From contig NZ_CP099391.1 in NCBI RefSeq assembly GCF_023913515.1, positions 1,922,001-1,986,000 on the forward strand: a DNA stretch of 64,000 nucleotides. The letters run 5' to 3'. The stretch's first letter is position 1. Each line of letters opens with the position of its first letter. Source of the stretch: Natronococcus sp. CG52. Lineage in GTDB: Archaea > Halobacteriota > Halobacteria > Halobacteriales > Natrialbaceae. Below are positions 35,983-43,587 of this stretch, piece by piece. A program made the translations under genes and the position numbers. Under the pieces are notes generated by a model. That model made no database searches. It worked only from the letters and a program-made list of their open reading frames with translations, and was not told the DNA's origin.

Positions 35983-36210
35983 TTACCGCTGGTTTTGTGT
36001 GGCTCGTTCGACGGATTGTTTGAGCGTATTCTGTACTGCCCACGCCGCCCAGAGAAAGACGAGGGCCGTGAATACGACCATCTCGATTCGGACGATCGAG
36101 CCGTGCCAGATGGTGAGAACGATTGCGGCGAGCGTGACTGAGAGTGTGATGACACTGAATATATCGTAGAACGACCGCGGGTTCCGGACACTGGGAAGCC
36201 GTACGCGCAC
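35983..36210 (-). CDS. Small two-helix membrane protein (GTG start)
   Basis: A 75-residue frame from GTG 36210 encodes a basic start (MRVRLPSVRNPRSFYD), two hydrophobic stretches (FSVITLSVTLAAIVLTIW and MVVFTALVFLWAAWAV) and a polar end. The start is supported by a strong TATA-like element (GTTATATATG on the minus strand at 36234-36243) centred about 28 bases upstream. I recognise no family. Its position between two trkH genes hints at an accessory membrane subunit, which is speculation. Confidence 0.55.
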   Translation of the reverse strand: MRVRLPSVRNPRSFYDIFSVITLSVTLAAIVLTIWHGSIVRIEMVVFTALVFLWAAWAVQNTLKQSVERATQNQR

Positions 36211-36233
36211 GTGATACCAGTACGGTTGAAACA

Positions 36234-36243
36234 CATATATAAC
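36234..36243 (-). promoter_or_regulatory. TATA box of the small membrane protein gene
   Basis: GTTATATATG on the minus strand, about 28 bases before GTG 36210, is the spacing expected for a leaderless haloarchaeal transcript. Confidence 0.6.
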
Positions 36244-36456
36244 ACCGGTAGCACCGCACCGGAACGCGTTCCGTCTCTGGTACGGAGCGTACCACAGCAC
36301 GACCCAACAGGGGAAGTTCACGGACGACACGGTAACAGTTGTCGACGTACAATCGAAGACGGGCAAGCAATATCGAAAACCGAGATGCCTTTCTATCACA
36401 CATCGTTCCGAGCCGTTGCAGTCCGCGTCTGATGGTGTCTCGTTATCGTACACCTG

Positions 36457-38004
36457 TCAATCGTACAATCCGGCGCGCACCATGGCCCCGCGAAGGAGAA
36501 CCAGCACGGGAATGATCTCGAGCCGCCCGATCCACATGTTGAGGAGGAACACGACCTTCGCGGCGACAGGCATATCCGGGCCGGTGATCCCGGCGGAGAG
36601 GCCGACCGTGCTCTGTGCGCTCATGACCTCGAAGAGCGCGTACTCGGTCGGAATCTCCGTCGGAAGCGTCGCGAGGAGGACGGTCAGTCCCACCGCGAGG
36701 AAGATCAGCCAGAGGAGCAACACGATCGCCGCCTCCTCGAGTTCTCTGCTCGCCTGATCTTCGTCGAGCGATCGATCCCCGATTCGGAGCCGTCGCACTG
36801 CGGAACTCGGGGTGAACACGCCGGCGATACGCCACCGGGAACCTTTCACGAGCGTGATCGCGCGGATGAGTTTGATTCCACCGACCGTCGACCCGGCGGC
36901 GGCACCGGTGAGCATTCCTGCACAGACGATCAGCGTCGCGTCGGCGGTCCAGACCTGTTCCGTCCCGTTTCCGATCGCCGTCGTGCCGAACCCAGCGTTC
37001 GACGTCCCGGAGACGAACTGGAAGAGTCCGTATCGAAACGCGTCCTCGAAGCTATCGTACGTGCCACGGAGGTAGAGAGTCCCCGTCAGGACGATCGAGC
37101 CGATACTGAACCAGATGAAGACCCACCGGGTCTGAACGTCCGCATAGAGGTTCCTGATCTCGCCTTTGAATAGCAGGTAGTGGACGGGGAAGGCGATGCT
37201 GCCCGCGACCATCACCGGGATGACCGCGTACTCGATGAGCGGACTGCCGTAGTGACCGATCGAGTCGGCGTGAATCGAGAATCCGCCGGTCGAAATACCG
37301 GTCATCGCGTGATTGATTGCCCCCCACAGCGGCATCCCGGCCGCGAGGAACAACCCGATAGCCCCGATCGTGAGGACGAGGTAAATCTTCCAGATTTCGT
37401 GCACTGTCGAGACGATACTGGGATGGATCTTCGTCGATCGGGCCTCGCTCTCGTACAGCGTGAGCGACCCACTCCCCGGTCGTGCGAGGACGGCGACCGT
37501 CAGCACGATGACCCCGACGCCGCCGATCCACTCAGTGAACGACCGCCACCACTGCATCGTTGCGGTGAGTTCCTCTTCCGTGTTCGCCATCGTCAGCCCC
37601 GTCGAGGTGAATCCGCTGAGACTCTCGAAAACGCCGTTCAGCGGATCCTGGAACTCGGCGGTCGTCTCGTTGAGCGGTGGCGTGTTCGCCCACGTCGGGA
37701 ACGGGTCGATAGCGATCGTCCACGCGACGAGAAGCAAGGGGAGCGCGCCGAGGACGCCGACGGCCGCCCACGCGGCCGCTGCGGTAAGCATCCCGTGGAG
37801 TTTGTCCGAGTCCGGCGCGTCGGCGAACCAGCGAGAGAGGCTCCCGCCGACTGCGAGCATCACGAAGCCCGACCCCACGAGCGCCGGGATCGCGTAGTAC
37901 TCACGATGTAGTATCGCCACGGGAATCGAGACGAACGCCATGAGGGAGACGATCTGGACGATCCCTCCGACGTCCCGTCCCACCGTTCGAAACTGGACCC
38001 TCAT
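36457..38004 (-). CDS. trkH: TrkH-type potassium transporter, paralogue 3
   Basis: The 515-residue protein is a divergent TrkH. Its filter loops read GFTSTGLTMA, GISTGGFSIHA, GTSNAGFGTTA and GAAAGSTVGGIK, and it ends MWIGRLEIIPVLVLLRGAM. The first loop replaces the usual TTG by STG and the third by NAG, which may alter ion selectivity. Its start overlaps the stop of the TrkA gene at 38001 by four bases, so the two form a translationally coupled operon. Confidence 0.93.
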   Translation of the reverse strand: MRVQFRTVGRDVGGIVQIVSLMAFVSIPVAILHREYYAIPALVGSGFVMLAVGGSLSRWFADAPDSDKLHGMLTAAAAWAAVGVLGALPLLLVAWTIAIDPFPTWANTPPLNETTAEFQDPLNGVFESLSGFTSTGLTMANTEEELTATMQWWRSFTEWIGGVGVIVLTVAVLARPGSGSLTLYESEARSTKIHPSIVSTVHEIWKIYLVLTIGAIGLFLAAGMPLWGAINHAMTGISTGGFSIHADSIGHYGSPLIEYAVIPVMVAGSIAFPVHYLLFKGEIRNLYADVQTRWVFIWFSIGSIVLTGTLYLRGTYDSFEDAFRYGLFQFVSGTSNAGFGTTAIGNGTEQVWTADATLIVCAGMLTGAAAGSTVGGIKLIRAITLVKGSRWRIAGVFTPSSAVRRLRIGDRSLDEDQASRELEEAAIVLLLWLIFLAVGLTVLLATLPTEIPTEYALFEVMSAQSTVGLSAGITGPDMPVAAKVVFLLNMWIGRLEIIPVLVLLRGAMVRAGLYD

Positions 38005-38672
38005 TCGTGATTCCCGGTAAACGCCATCACGGCATCGTCCAGCGTAGCATCGTCGGTAAACACCGTTACCTGGTCGCCCGCGTGAACCGTCGTCTCTCCT
38101 CTCGGCGCTCGAATCTCCCCGTCGCGCTCGAGTGCGACGACGAGACAGCCGTCTGGAAGCGCTCCCGACTCTTTTGCCGTCGCGAGCAGTTGTCCGTTCA
38201 TCCGCGCGTCCTCGGTGACGGTCAGTTCCACCAGTTCGGTCTGATCGTCGAGATCGATGAAGTCACTGACGTTCGGATACCGGACGGAGTGATAGAGATA
38301 GTCCGCGATCAGTCGCTGCGGATTCTCGATCATGTTGACGCCGATCTTCTCGAAGACGGGGAGGTTTTCGGGCTCGTGGACGACGCTGACCAGGTTCGGG
38401 ACGTCGTGTTCCTGGGCGAGTAACATCACCATGATGTTGACCGCGTCGACGTCAGTGGTCGAAATGACGGCGTCCGCACGGTCGATCTCCGCGTCTCTGA
38501 GCGTCCCGTGGTTCGTCGCGTCGTCGTTGAGGACGAGACAGTCATGCTCCGTCGAGACCTCGTTCGCTCGTTCCTCGTCAGTCTCGATGACGACGACGTC
38601 GTTGCCGCCGTTCACTGCGAGGTCGATCAGATTCGAACCGATGCTTCCCGCGCCGATGATTACGAGGTACAT
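38001..38672 (-). CDS. TrkA-type regulator with one RCK unit (KtrA-like)
   Basis: The 223-residue protein has a single RCK_N (VIIGAGSIGSNLIDLAVNGG at residues 4-23) and RCK_C (VELTVTEDARMNGQLLATAK and ETTVHAGDQVTVFTDD). KtrA-like single units assemble as octameric rings that gate a TrkH/KtrB channel. The partner is the downstream trkH paralogue 3, which overlaps it by four bases. Confidence 0.94.
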   Translation of the reverse strand: MYLVIIGAGSIGSNLIDLAVNGGNDVVVIETDEERANEVSTEHDCLVLNDDATNHGTLRDAEIDRADAVISTTDVDAVNIMVMLLAQEHDVPNLVSVVHEPENLPVFEKIGVNMIENPQRLIADYLYHSVRYPNVSDFIDLDDQTELVELTVTEDARMNGQLLATAKESGALPDGCLVVALERDGEIRAPRGETTVHAGDQVTVFTDDATLDDAVMAFTGNHE

Positions 38673-38897
38673 GTATTAGTTCACCAGTCTACGAATCGCA
38701 TTCGTTACATCGAGAGCGTATCGATGGGCTACTGTTTTCCTAGTAAGCGATTGGATACGTCCGTATAAAAGAGTCGGTTCGGGAAATCGCCCGACTGAGT
38801 CCCGATTCAGCGTCGAATTCCTCTGGCTTGGCGATGCCAGGAACAGTTGTGGAACACACCTATTGGTCCAGTCATCCTCTATGGGAGTAGAAAGACT

Positions 38898-39605
38898 ATG
38901 TCGTCAAACGTACTCGTTCCGATCAGCCTGCCGGATCCGGAATCAGTCCCGGCGTCACTCGTCGAGTTGCTTTCCTCCACGAGCGTCTTCGTCCTCGGGG
39001 TATACGACGTTCCCGACCAGACCGCACTCGAACTGGCTCGCGATACCGACCGGGGAGAAAACGAGAAGCGGATCAACACGGCCGTGGATCAGTTCAGCGA
39101 GGTCGGCGCCGAGGTCACGTCGAAAATCGTCTTCACTCACGATCGCCGTGAGACGATCGATCGTGTGGCCACGGAGGAAGACTGCAACGTCATTCTCGTG
39201 CCGAATCACGCCGGTCGGATGGAGTGGGTTTTGGTCCCCCTTCGCGGTGACGCGAACCTCGAGCGGATCACCGACTTCGTGGACGACTTAACCACCGACG
39301 TGTTGCAGAAGGTGAGTCTGGTCCACGTGGCAGAATCGGAAACGGACCGAGAGGAAGGGAAAGCGCTCATCGAGAACGGGCGCCAGAAACTGGTCGAAGC
39401 GGGAATAGACGATCGGTTGATCGACACCGATCTCGTCGTGTCCGATGACGTGGTCGGAACGGTTACCGAACGAGCAAAGGATTACGATACGATCGTCATG
39501 GGGGGAACCGAACCGTCCCTCCTGGACCGTATCTTCGGTGATATTCCACACCGAATCAGTCAGGAGACCGGGTGTCCCGTCTTCGTCATTCCTCCTGAAA
39601 TGTAG
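38898..39605 (+). CDS. Tandem universal stress protein
   Basis: The protein of 235 residues has two Usp-like halves. The first starts MSSNVLVPISLPDPESVPAS and has lost the glycine loop (VILVPNHAGRMEWVLVP). The second (LQKVSLVHVAESETDREEG to VFVIPPEM) keeps a modified loop, IVMGGTEPSLLDRIFGD. The ATG at 38898 is chosen because upstream residues do not belong to the fold. It is divergent from the trkA-trkH operon. Confidence 0.85.
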   Translation: MSSNVLVPISLPDPESVPASLVELLSSTSVFVLGVYDVPDQTALELARDTDRGENEKRINTAVDQFSEVGAEVTSKIVFTHDRRETIDRVATEEDCNVILVPNHAGRMEWVLVPLRGDANLERITDFVDDLTTDVLQKVSLVHVAESETDREEGKALIENGRQKLVEAGIDDRLIDTDLVVSDDVVGTVTERAKDYDTIVMGGTEPSLLDRIFGDIPHRISQETGCPVFVIPPEM

Positions 39606-39834
39606 ATGGAATCAGCAGTCGAGTTGCGCGCTGTCGCTCGATGCGCCTCAAAACACTACGAGAAACGGTAGAGAGACCGACTGACGTCATCGAATATCCG
39701 ATCAGCATACGCTGATCATCGAGCGAACGTCGGTTTGGCTCATCAGCACGTATGCGTTCTACGATCGGCTCTACTGGAGACGGCCAGTAGAACGCGATCG
39801 GTGTACGAGTCGTGTTAACCGAACGAATACCGCG

Positions 39835-40286
39835 TCAGTGAACGTAGGCGATGAACTGGTTGACCGTTTCGTCACTGCCCGCGACGATGAGCGTATCGTC
39901 TTCCCGAACGGTGAACTCCGGACCCATGTCCGTCGAGAGCTGTTCCCCACGCTCGACCGCAACGACGGTACACCCCGTTCGCGAACGGACGTCGGCCTCG
40001 CCGAGCGTTCGGCCGACGATGGCCGGTGCAGCCGTCCGGACGATTTCGAACTGCGTCTCCGGCGTCAGTACCTCTTCGTCCTCGAGTAACACCGAGGGGA
40101 GCATCCGGCGAAGCCGGCCGTCGTCAGCGACTCGATGACGGTCTGGACCGACTGCACGAGCGTCAGTTGCACCCCCTCGTACGTCGCCATCGCCCACTGG
40201 TAGACGAACGCGTAGACGAGAATGATGCCGAGGACTGCCACGAGCGAGAAAACGACCCGTCGCCACCACGTATTCGTTCGGCACAC
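39835..40286 (-). pseudogene. Internally deleted potassium channel/TrkA protein
   Basis: The 5' part (from GTG 40286) encodes WWRRVVFSLVAVLGIILVYA and a pore helix ending VIESLTTAGFAG, exactly where the K+ filter should begin. The frame then shifts near 40104-40115 and the remainder is the last part of a two-RCK channel protein: LLEDEEVLTPETQFEIVRTA, IVGRTLGEADVRSRTGCTVV and EDDTLIVAGSDET, to a stop at 39835. The filter, second helix and both Rossmann domains are missing, several hundred residues compared with the haloarchaeal family as I know it. The product cannot be a working channel. Confidence 0.8.
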
Positions 40287-40445
40287 GAACGGTGAGGGTA
40301 CGGAAATCGGACGGTCCGTTAGTGACCGCGCTGTCGTCTCGAAACTCGCCCGTGATCCACCGGCTGTCACCGCGACCCCCAGCTTGAATCGACGATCGAA
40401 GCATGCAGATAAAACGACTTTGTCGGACGAGGCCCTACGTCGACC

Positions 40446-40853
40446 ATGGATGTCCTCGTCGCCGTAGACGACTCGGAAGAAGCCCGGCAGGCGCTCGAAC
40501 ACGCGCTCGAGACGTTTCCCGACGCCGCGATACGAGTCGTCACCGTCCTCGAGGTAGAGCTCTCGGATATGCCGGGCAGCTCCGACGCATCGGCGGAAGA
40601 CGCGGCCCGCGAAGACGCCGAGGAAATCCTCTCCGACGCGGTGGCGATCGCCGAGGAGTACGGCCAGACCGTCGAGACGGACGTCGTTACCGGCCACCCT
40701 GCGAAGGCGACGGTCTCGTTCGCCGACGAACGAGACGTCGATCACATCGTCATCGGGAGTCGCGGGAAGGGCGGCGTGAAACGGGTCCTGCTCGGGAGCG
40801 TCGCCGAGACGGTCGTCCGCCGGGCGGACTGTCCCGTGACGGTCGTCCGGTGA
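40446..40853 (+). CDS. Universal stress protein (UspA family)
   Basis: The 135-residue single Usp domain starts MDVLVAVDDSEEARQALEHA and has a complete ATP-binding loop (IVIGSRGKGGVKRVLLGS) and the final strand CPVTVVR. It is divergent from the channel pseudogene and convergent with the FNT gene, four bases apart at the stops. An A-rich TATA-like element (CAGATAAAAC) lies about 35 bases before the ATG. Confidence 0.92.
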   Translation: MDVLVAVDDSEEARQALEHALETFPDAAIRVVTVLEVELSDMPGSSDASAEDAAREDAEEILSDAVAIAEEYGQTVETDVVTGHPAKATVSFADERDVDHIVIGSRGKGGVKRVLLGSVAETVVRRADCPVTVVR

Positions 40854-40857
40854 TTCG

Positions 40858-41943
40858 TCACTCGTTTTCGCTGTAATCGACGGCGTCACTCGTACGATCG
40901 GCCTCGCCTTCCTCCCTGCGCTCGGTCCCGTCCACGGTGTCCGCCTCGAGTCGTGACCCCATTCGCTCCGCAATTCCGAGCTGGTCTTCCGGCAATTCGG
41001 ACTCCTTGCCGGGTCTGGCAGGAACGTAGGCGCGCCCGGCGAGCCCGCCGATAAACCACTCCCGCACCGTCAGCTGTCGTTCGGCTCCGTCCTGGCGAGC
41101 GGCCTCGAGACGGCGTTCGGTCGTCTGGAAGTAGTTGACGACCGTCACGAGCAGGACGCCGCCGATGGTGTTGCCGAGCAGGACCGGCAGGACGAACTGG
41201 CTCATCCCCGCGTAGAGCGCGATTCGTCCGTTGAACACGAGGTACATCACCTCGGTGATGGAGACGACGACGTGGAACAGATCCGCAAACGGGATCATGA
41301 GAAACGCCATGTAGACGAGGAAGAACCGGGTGATAGTGTCGCGGGACGCGAAGTCGAGCCAGACGACGCCGGCGACGATCAGTCCGGCGAACGCGGCCTT
41401 GAAGAACAGGTCCCAGAAGGGCGTCTCCATTCCTTTCATGGCGATCTCGGTGGCCGCGATGGACGCGTCGTGGGAGAAGACGCCGGTGAACGCGAGCACG
41501 AGCGCGCCGAACGTTCCGCCGACGAAGTTTCCGATCAGGACCACCGTCCAGACGCGAAAGAGTGCCGGGAGACTCGCCAGCCGCTCGAGGACGAGCGCGA
41601 CCGGCGGCAGGGTGTTCTCCGTGTAGAGCTGATAGCCGCCCAGGATGATGTAGATGAAGCCGATCGGATAGAGGAACCCGCTCAGAACCGGATCTCCGTC
41701 GTATTTGGCGTACATCGAGGCGTATATCAGGAACGTCAGCGTGATCGCGAATCCGGCGGCGAGAGCACTGAAGAACAGCTCGCGGAGCCCGGTGTCGATC
41801 TCGTCGTCCGCCGCGGCGATAATCCGCTGGAAGACCTCGTTGCTCTCGAAGCGATCCCGGACGACCGCACCGACCGCCGGTGCGCCGTGGCGCGACTGTT
41901 CGACGCTCTTTCGAAGCGAGTCGTCGGGATCGTCTTCGCTCAT
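40858..41943 (-). CDS. Formate/nitrite transporter (FNT) family protein
   Basis: The 361-residue protein has a charged N-terminus (about 65 residues), the six-helix FNT channel (residues about 70-300), and a charged C-terminal tail of about 60 residues. Family-like signatures include LIGNFVGGTFGALVLAFTG and LPVLLGNTIGGVLLVTVVNY. FNT channels pass formate, nitrite, acetate or hydrosulfide. The substrate cannot be told from sequence by eye. ATG 41943 is preferred to a start seven codons upstream. Confidence 0.88.
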   Translation of the reverse strand: MSEDDPDDSLRKSVEQSRHGAPAVGAVVRDRFESNEVFQRIIAAADDEIDTGLRELFFSALAAGFAITLTFLIYASMYAKYDGDPVLSGFLYPIGFIYIILGGYQLYTENTLPPVALVLERLASLPALFRVWTVVLIGNFVGGTFGALVLAFTGVFSHDASIAATEIAMKGMETPFWDLFFKAAFAGLIVAGVVWLDFASRDTITRFFLVYMAFLMIPFADLFHVVVSITEVMYLVFNGRIALYAGMSQFVLPVLLGNTIGGVLLVTVVNYFQTTERRLEAARQDGAERQLTVREWFIGGLAGRAYVPARPGKESELPEDQLGIAERMGSRLEADTVDGTERREEGEADRTSDAVDYSENE

Positions 41944-42181
41944 TATGCCGCCTTCCGGGCTCACCGGTGAAAACGCCTGTCATCTGCGTGTCAGCGGTCT
42001 CCGGAGTCTACACTGGCAGCACGTTCCCGTTCCGGCCAGCTTCGACACTGCTCGAGTCGCCGGATCGGACTCGTAGCCGGCGGATACCGCGGGACCTGCT
42101 TCCTGTGCATCGTCACGATGCGCACAGTGACCGCTCGCCACCGGCGATAGACTCTCTATCCTGGCCATTGTACAGATCAGT

Positions 42182-42469
42182 ATGCCAGAAGAAGTACTCT
42201 TCAAGTTCGAACGCTCGATGGAGCGCGCAGAGATCGCGGACTACCTCCGAACGGTCGCAGATTCGGTCGAGAGCGGCGACGTGACGCTCGACGCCGGCGA
42301 CGAATCCGTCACCATGTCACCGCCGGCGCGTCCGACCTTCGAGATCAAGGCCGAACGGGAAACCTCGAGTTCCGGCGGGCCGGCCGAACTCAGCGTCGAG
42401 TTCGAACTCGAGTGGGACGAGGGCGACGAGGGCGACGAGAGCGGTGACGGCGAACTTCGGATACAGTAG
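42182..42469 (+). CDS. Amphi-Trp domain protein
   Basis: The 95-residue acidic protein is an amphi-Trp domain: EEVLFKFERSMERAEIADYL, then VTLDAGDESVTMSPPARPTF and the amphipathic strand ELSVEFELEWDE. This haloarchaeal and bacterial domain is of unknown function. Its stop abuts the stop of the next, convergent gene. Confidence 0.85.
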   Translation: MPEEVLFKFERSMERAEIADYLRTVADSVESGDVTLDAGDESVTMSPPARPTFEIKAERETSSSGGPAELSVEFELEWDEGDEGDESGDGELRIQ

Positions 42470-42880
42470 CTAGAGATCGACGAGCCAGACCCGGTACTCC
42501 TCGGGGAGGCCGTAGGCGCGTCGGAACACCGCGTCGAGAAACTGCCCGATCCGGTTCGGGTCCGCCTTCGCGCTGATTCGAACGTTGACGCCGTCGGCCT
42601 CCTCGGGCCGATTCAGTTCGTCTATTTTGAACACCGGATACTCCGAGAGCAGTCCCTTGAGTTCCTCGAGTTCCGCATCGGTACAGTCGAGGTTGATCGT
42701 TCCGTCGGCGAACTGGATCCACGGGGTTCCCAGATCGGGATCGGTTCCCTTCGCCTGCGCGAGCGATTCCTCGTCGGCTTCGAACGTCACGAACCCGCTT
42801 CCGCGTTCTCGGTGGGCCTGGATTCCCTCGGCGTACAGCTTTCGCCGGTCCGTCGGATCGACGGCATCGAATCGAGTCAT
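42470..42880 (-). CDS. Conserved-looking haloarchaeal protein of unknown function
   Basis: The 136-residue soluble protein begins MTRFDAVDPTDRRKLYAEGI and ends FRRAYGLPEEYRVWLVDL. The sequence suggests a small alpha/beta fold with ISAKADPNRIGQFLDAVF near the end. I do not recognise the family. It is transcribed divergently from adk; a minus-strand TATA-like CTTAAAG lies about 26 bases before its ATG. Confidence 0.82.
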   Translation of the reverse strand: MTRFDAVDPTDRRKLYAEGIQAHRERGSGFVTFEADEESLAQAKGTDPDLGTPWIQFADGTINLDCTDAELEELKGLLSEYPVFKIDELNRPEEADGVNVRISAKADPNRIGQFLDAVFRRAYGLPEEYRVWLVDL

Positions 42881-42900
42881 ACCCGTAGAGATGTGCCCGA

Positions 42901-42918
42901 TTCTTTAAGCCTTTATGT
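42901..42918. promoter_or_regulatory. Back-to-back leaderless promoters of the 42470 gene and adk
   Basis: The minus strand has CTTAAAG at 42903-42909, about 26 bases before ATG 42880. The plus strand has CTTTATG at 42911-42917, about 26 bases before ATG 42940. The boxes nearly touch, so binding of TBP at one may affect the other. Confidence 0.6.
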
Positions 42919-42939
42919 GGTGCTGGCGAACGGGGAGAT

Positions 42940-43575
42940 ATGGCACAGCCACGAATCCTGATTCTGGGGGCGCCCGGAGCGGGAAAAGGAACCCAGAGCG
43001 CAAAGATCGCGGAGGAGTTCGACGTCGAGCACGTCACGACCGGCGACGCACTTCGTGCGAACAAGGGCATGGACATCTCCGACATGGACACGGAGTACGA
43101 CACGCCACGTGAGTACATGGACCAGGGCGAGCTCGTGCCCGACGAGGTCGTCAACGCCATCGTCGACGAGGCCCTCTCCCAGGCCGACGGCTTCGTCCTC
43201 GACGGCTACCCGCGCAACTTAGAGCAGGCCGAAGAACTCGAGGACATGACCGACCTCGACGTCGTCCTCTACCTCGACGTCGGCGAGGACGAACTCGTCC
43301 ACCGCCTGACCGGCCGTCGGATGGACCCCGAGACGGGCGATATCTACCACATCGAGTACAACCCGCCGGAGGACCCCGAGGTCGAAGAGCGACTCGAGCA
43401 GCGGGACGACGACACCGAGGACACGGTCAAAGAACGGCTGCGCGTCTACCGAGAGAACACCGAGCCGGTGATCGAACATTACGAGGACGAGGGCGTGCTC
43501 GAGCGCGTCGACGGCGCGCAGGCGCCGGACGAGGTCTGGGAGGACGTGAAGGCGACGATAGACCAGTCGGCCTAA
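42940..43575 (+). CDS. adk: Adenylate kinase
   Basis: The 211-residue protein has the P-loop [10 protein letters not shown] (residues 9-18), the AMP-binding region [14 protein letters not shown], the [15 protein letters not shown] motif and a LID with [13 protein letters not shown]. It catalyses ATP + AMP to 2 ADP. In most haloarchaea it lies shortly after secY; here the two are 24 kb apart. It is convergent with the DUF7289 gene, whose stop is 12 bases away. Confidence 0.96.
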   Translation: MAQPRILILGAPGAGKGTQSAKIAEEFDVEHVTTGDALRANKGMDISDMDTEYDTPREYMDQGELVPDEVVNAIVDEALSQADGFVLDGYPRNLEQAEELEDMTDLDVVLYLDVGEDELVHRLTGRRMDPETGDIYHIEYNPPEDPEVEERLEQRDDDTEDTVKERLRVYRENTEPVIEHYEDEGVLERVDGAQAPDEVWEDVKATIDQSA

Positions 43576-43587
43576 TTTAATAACGAG

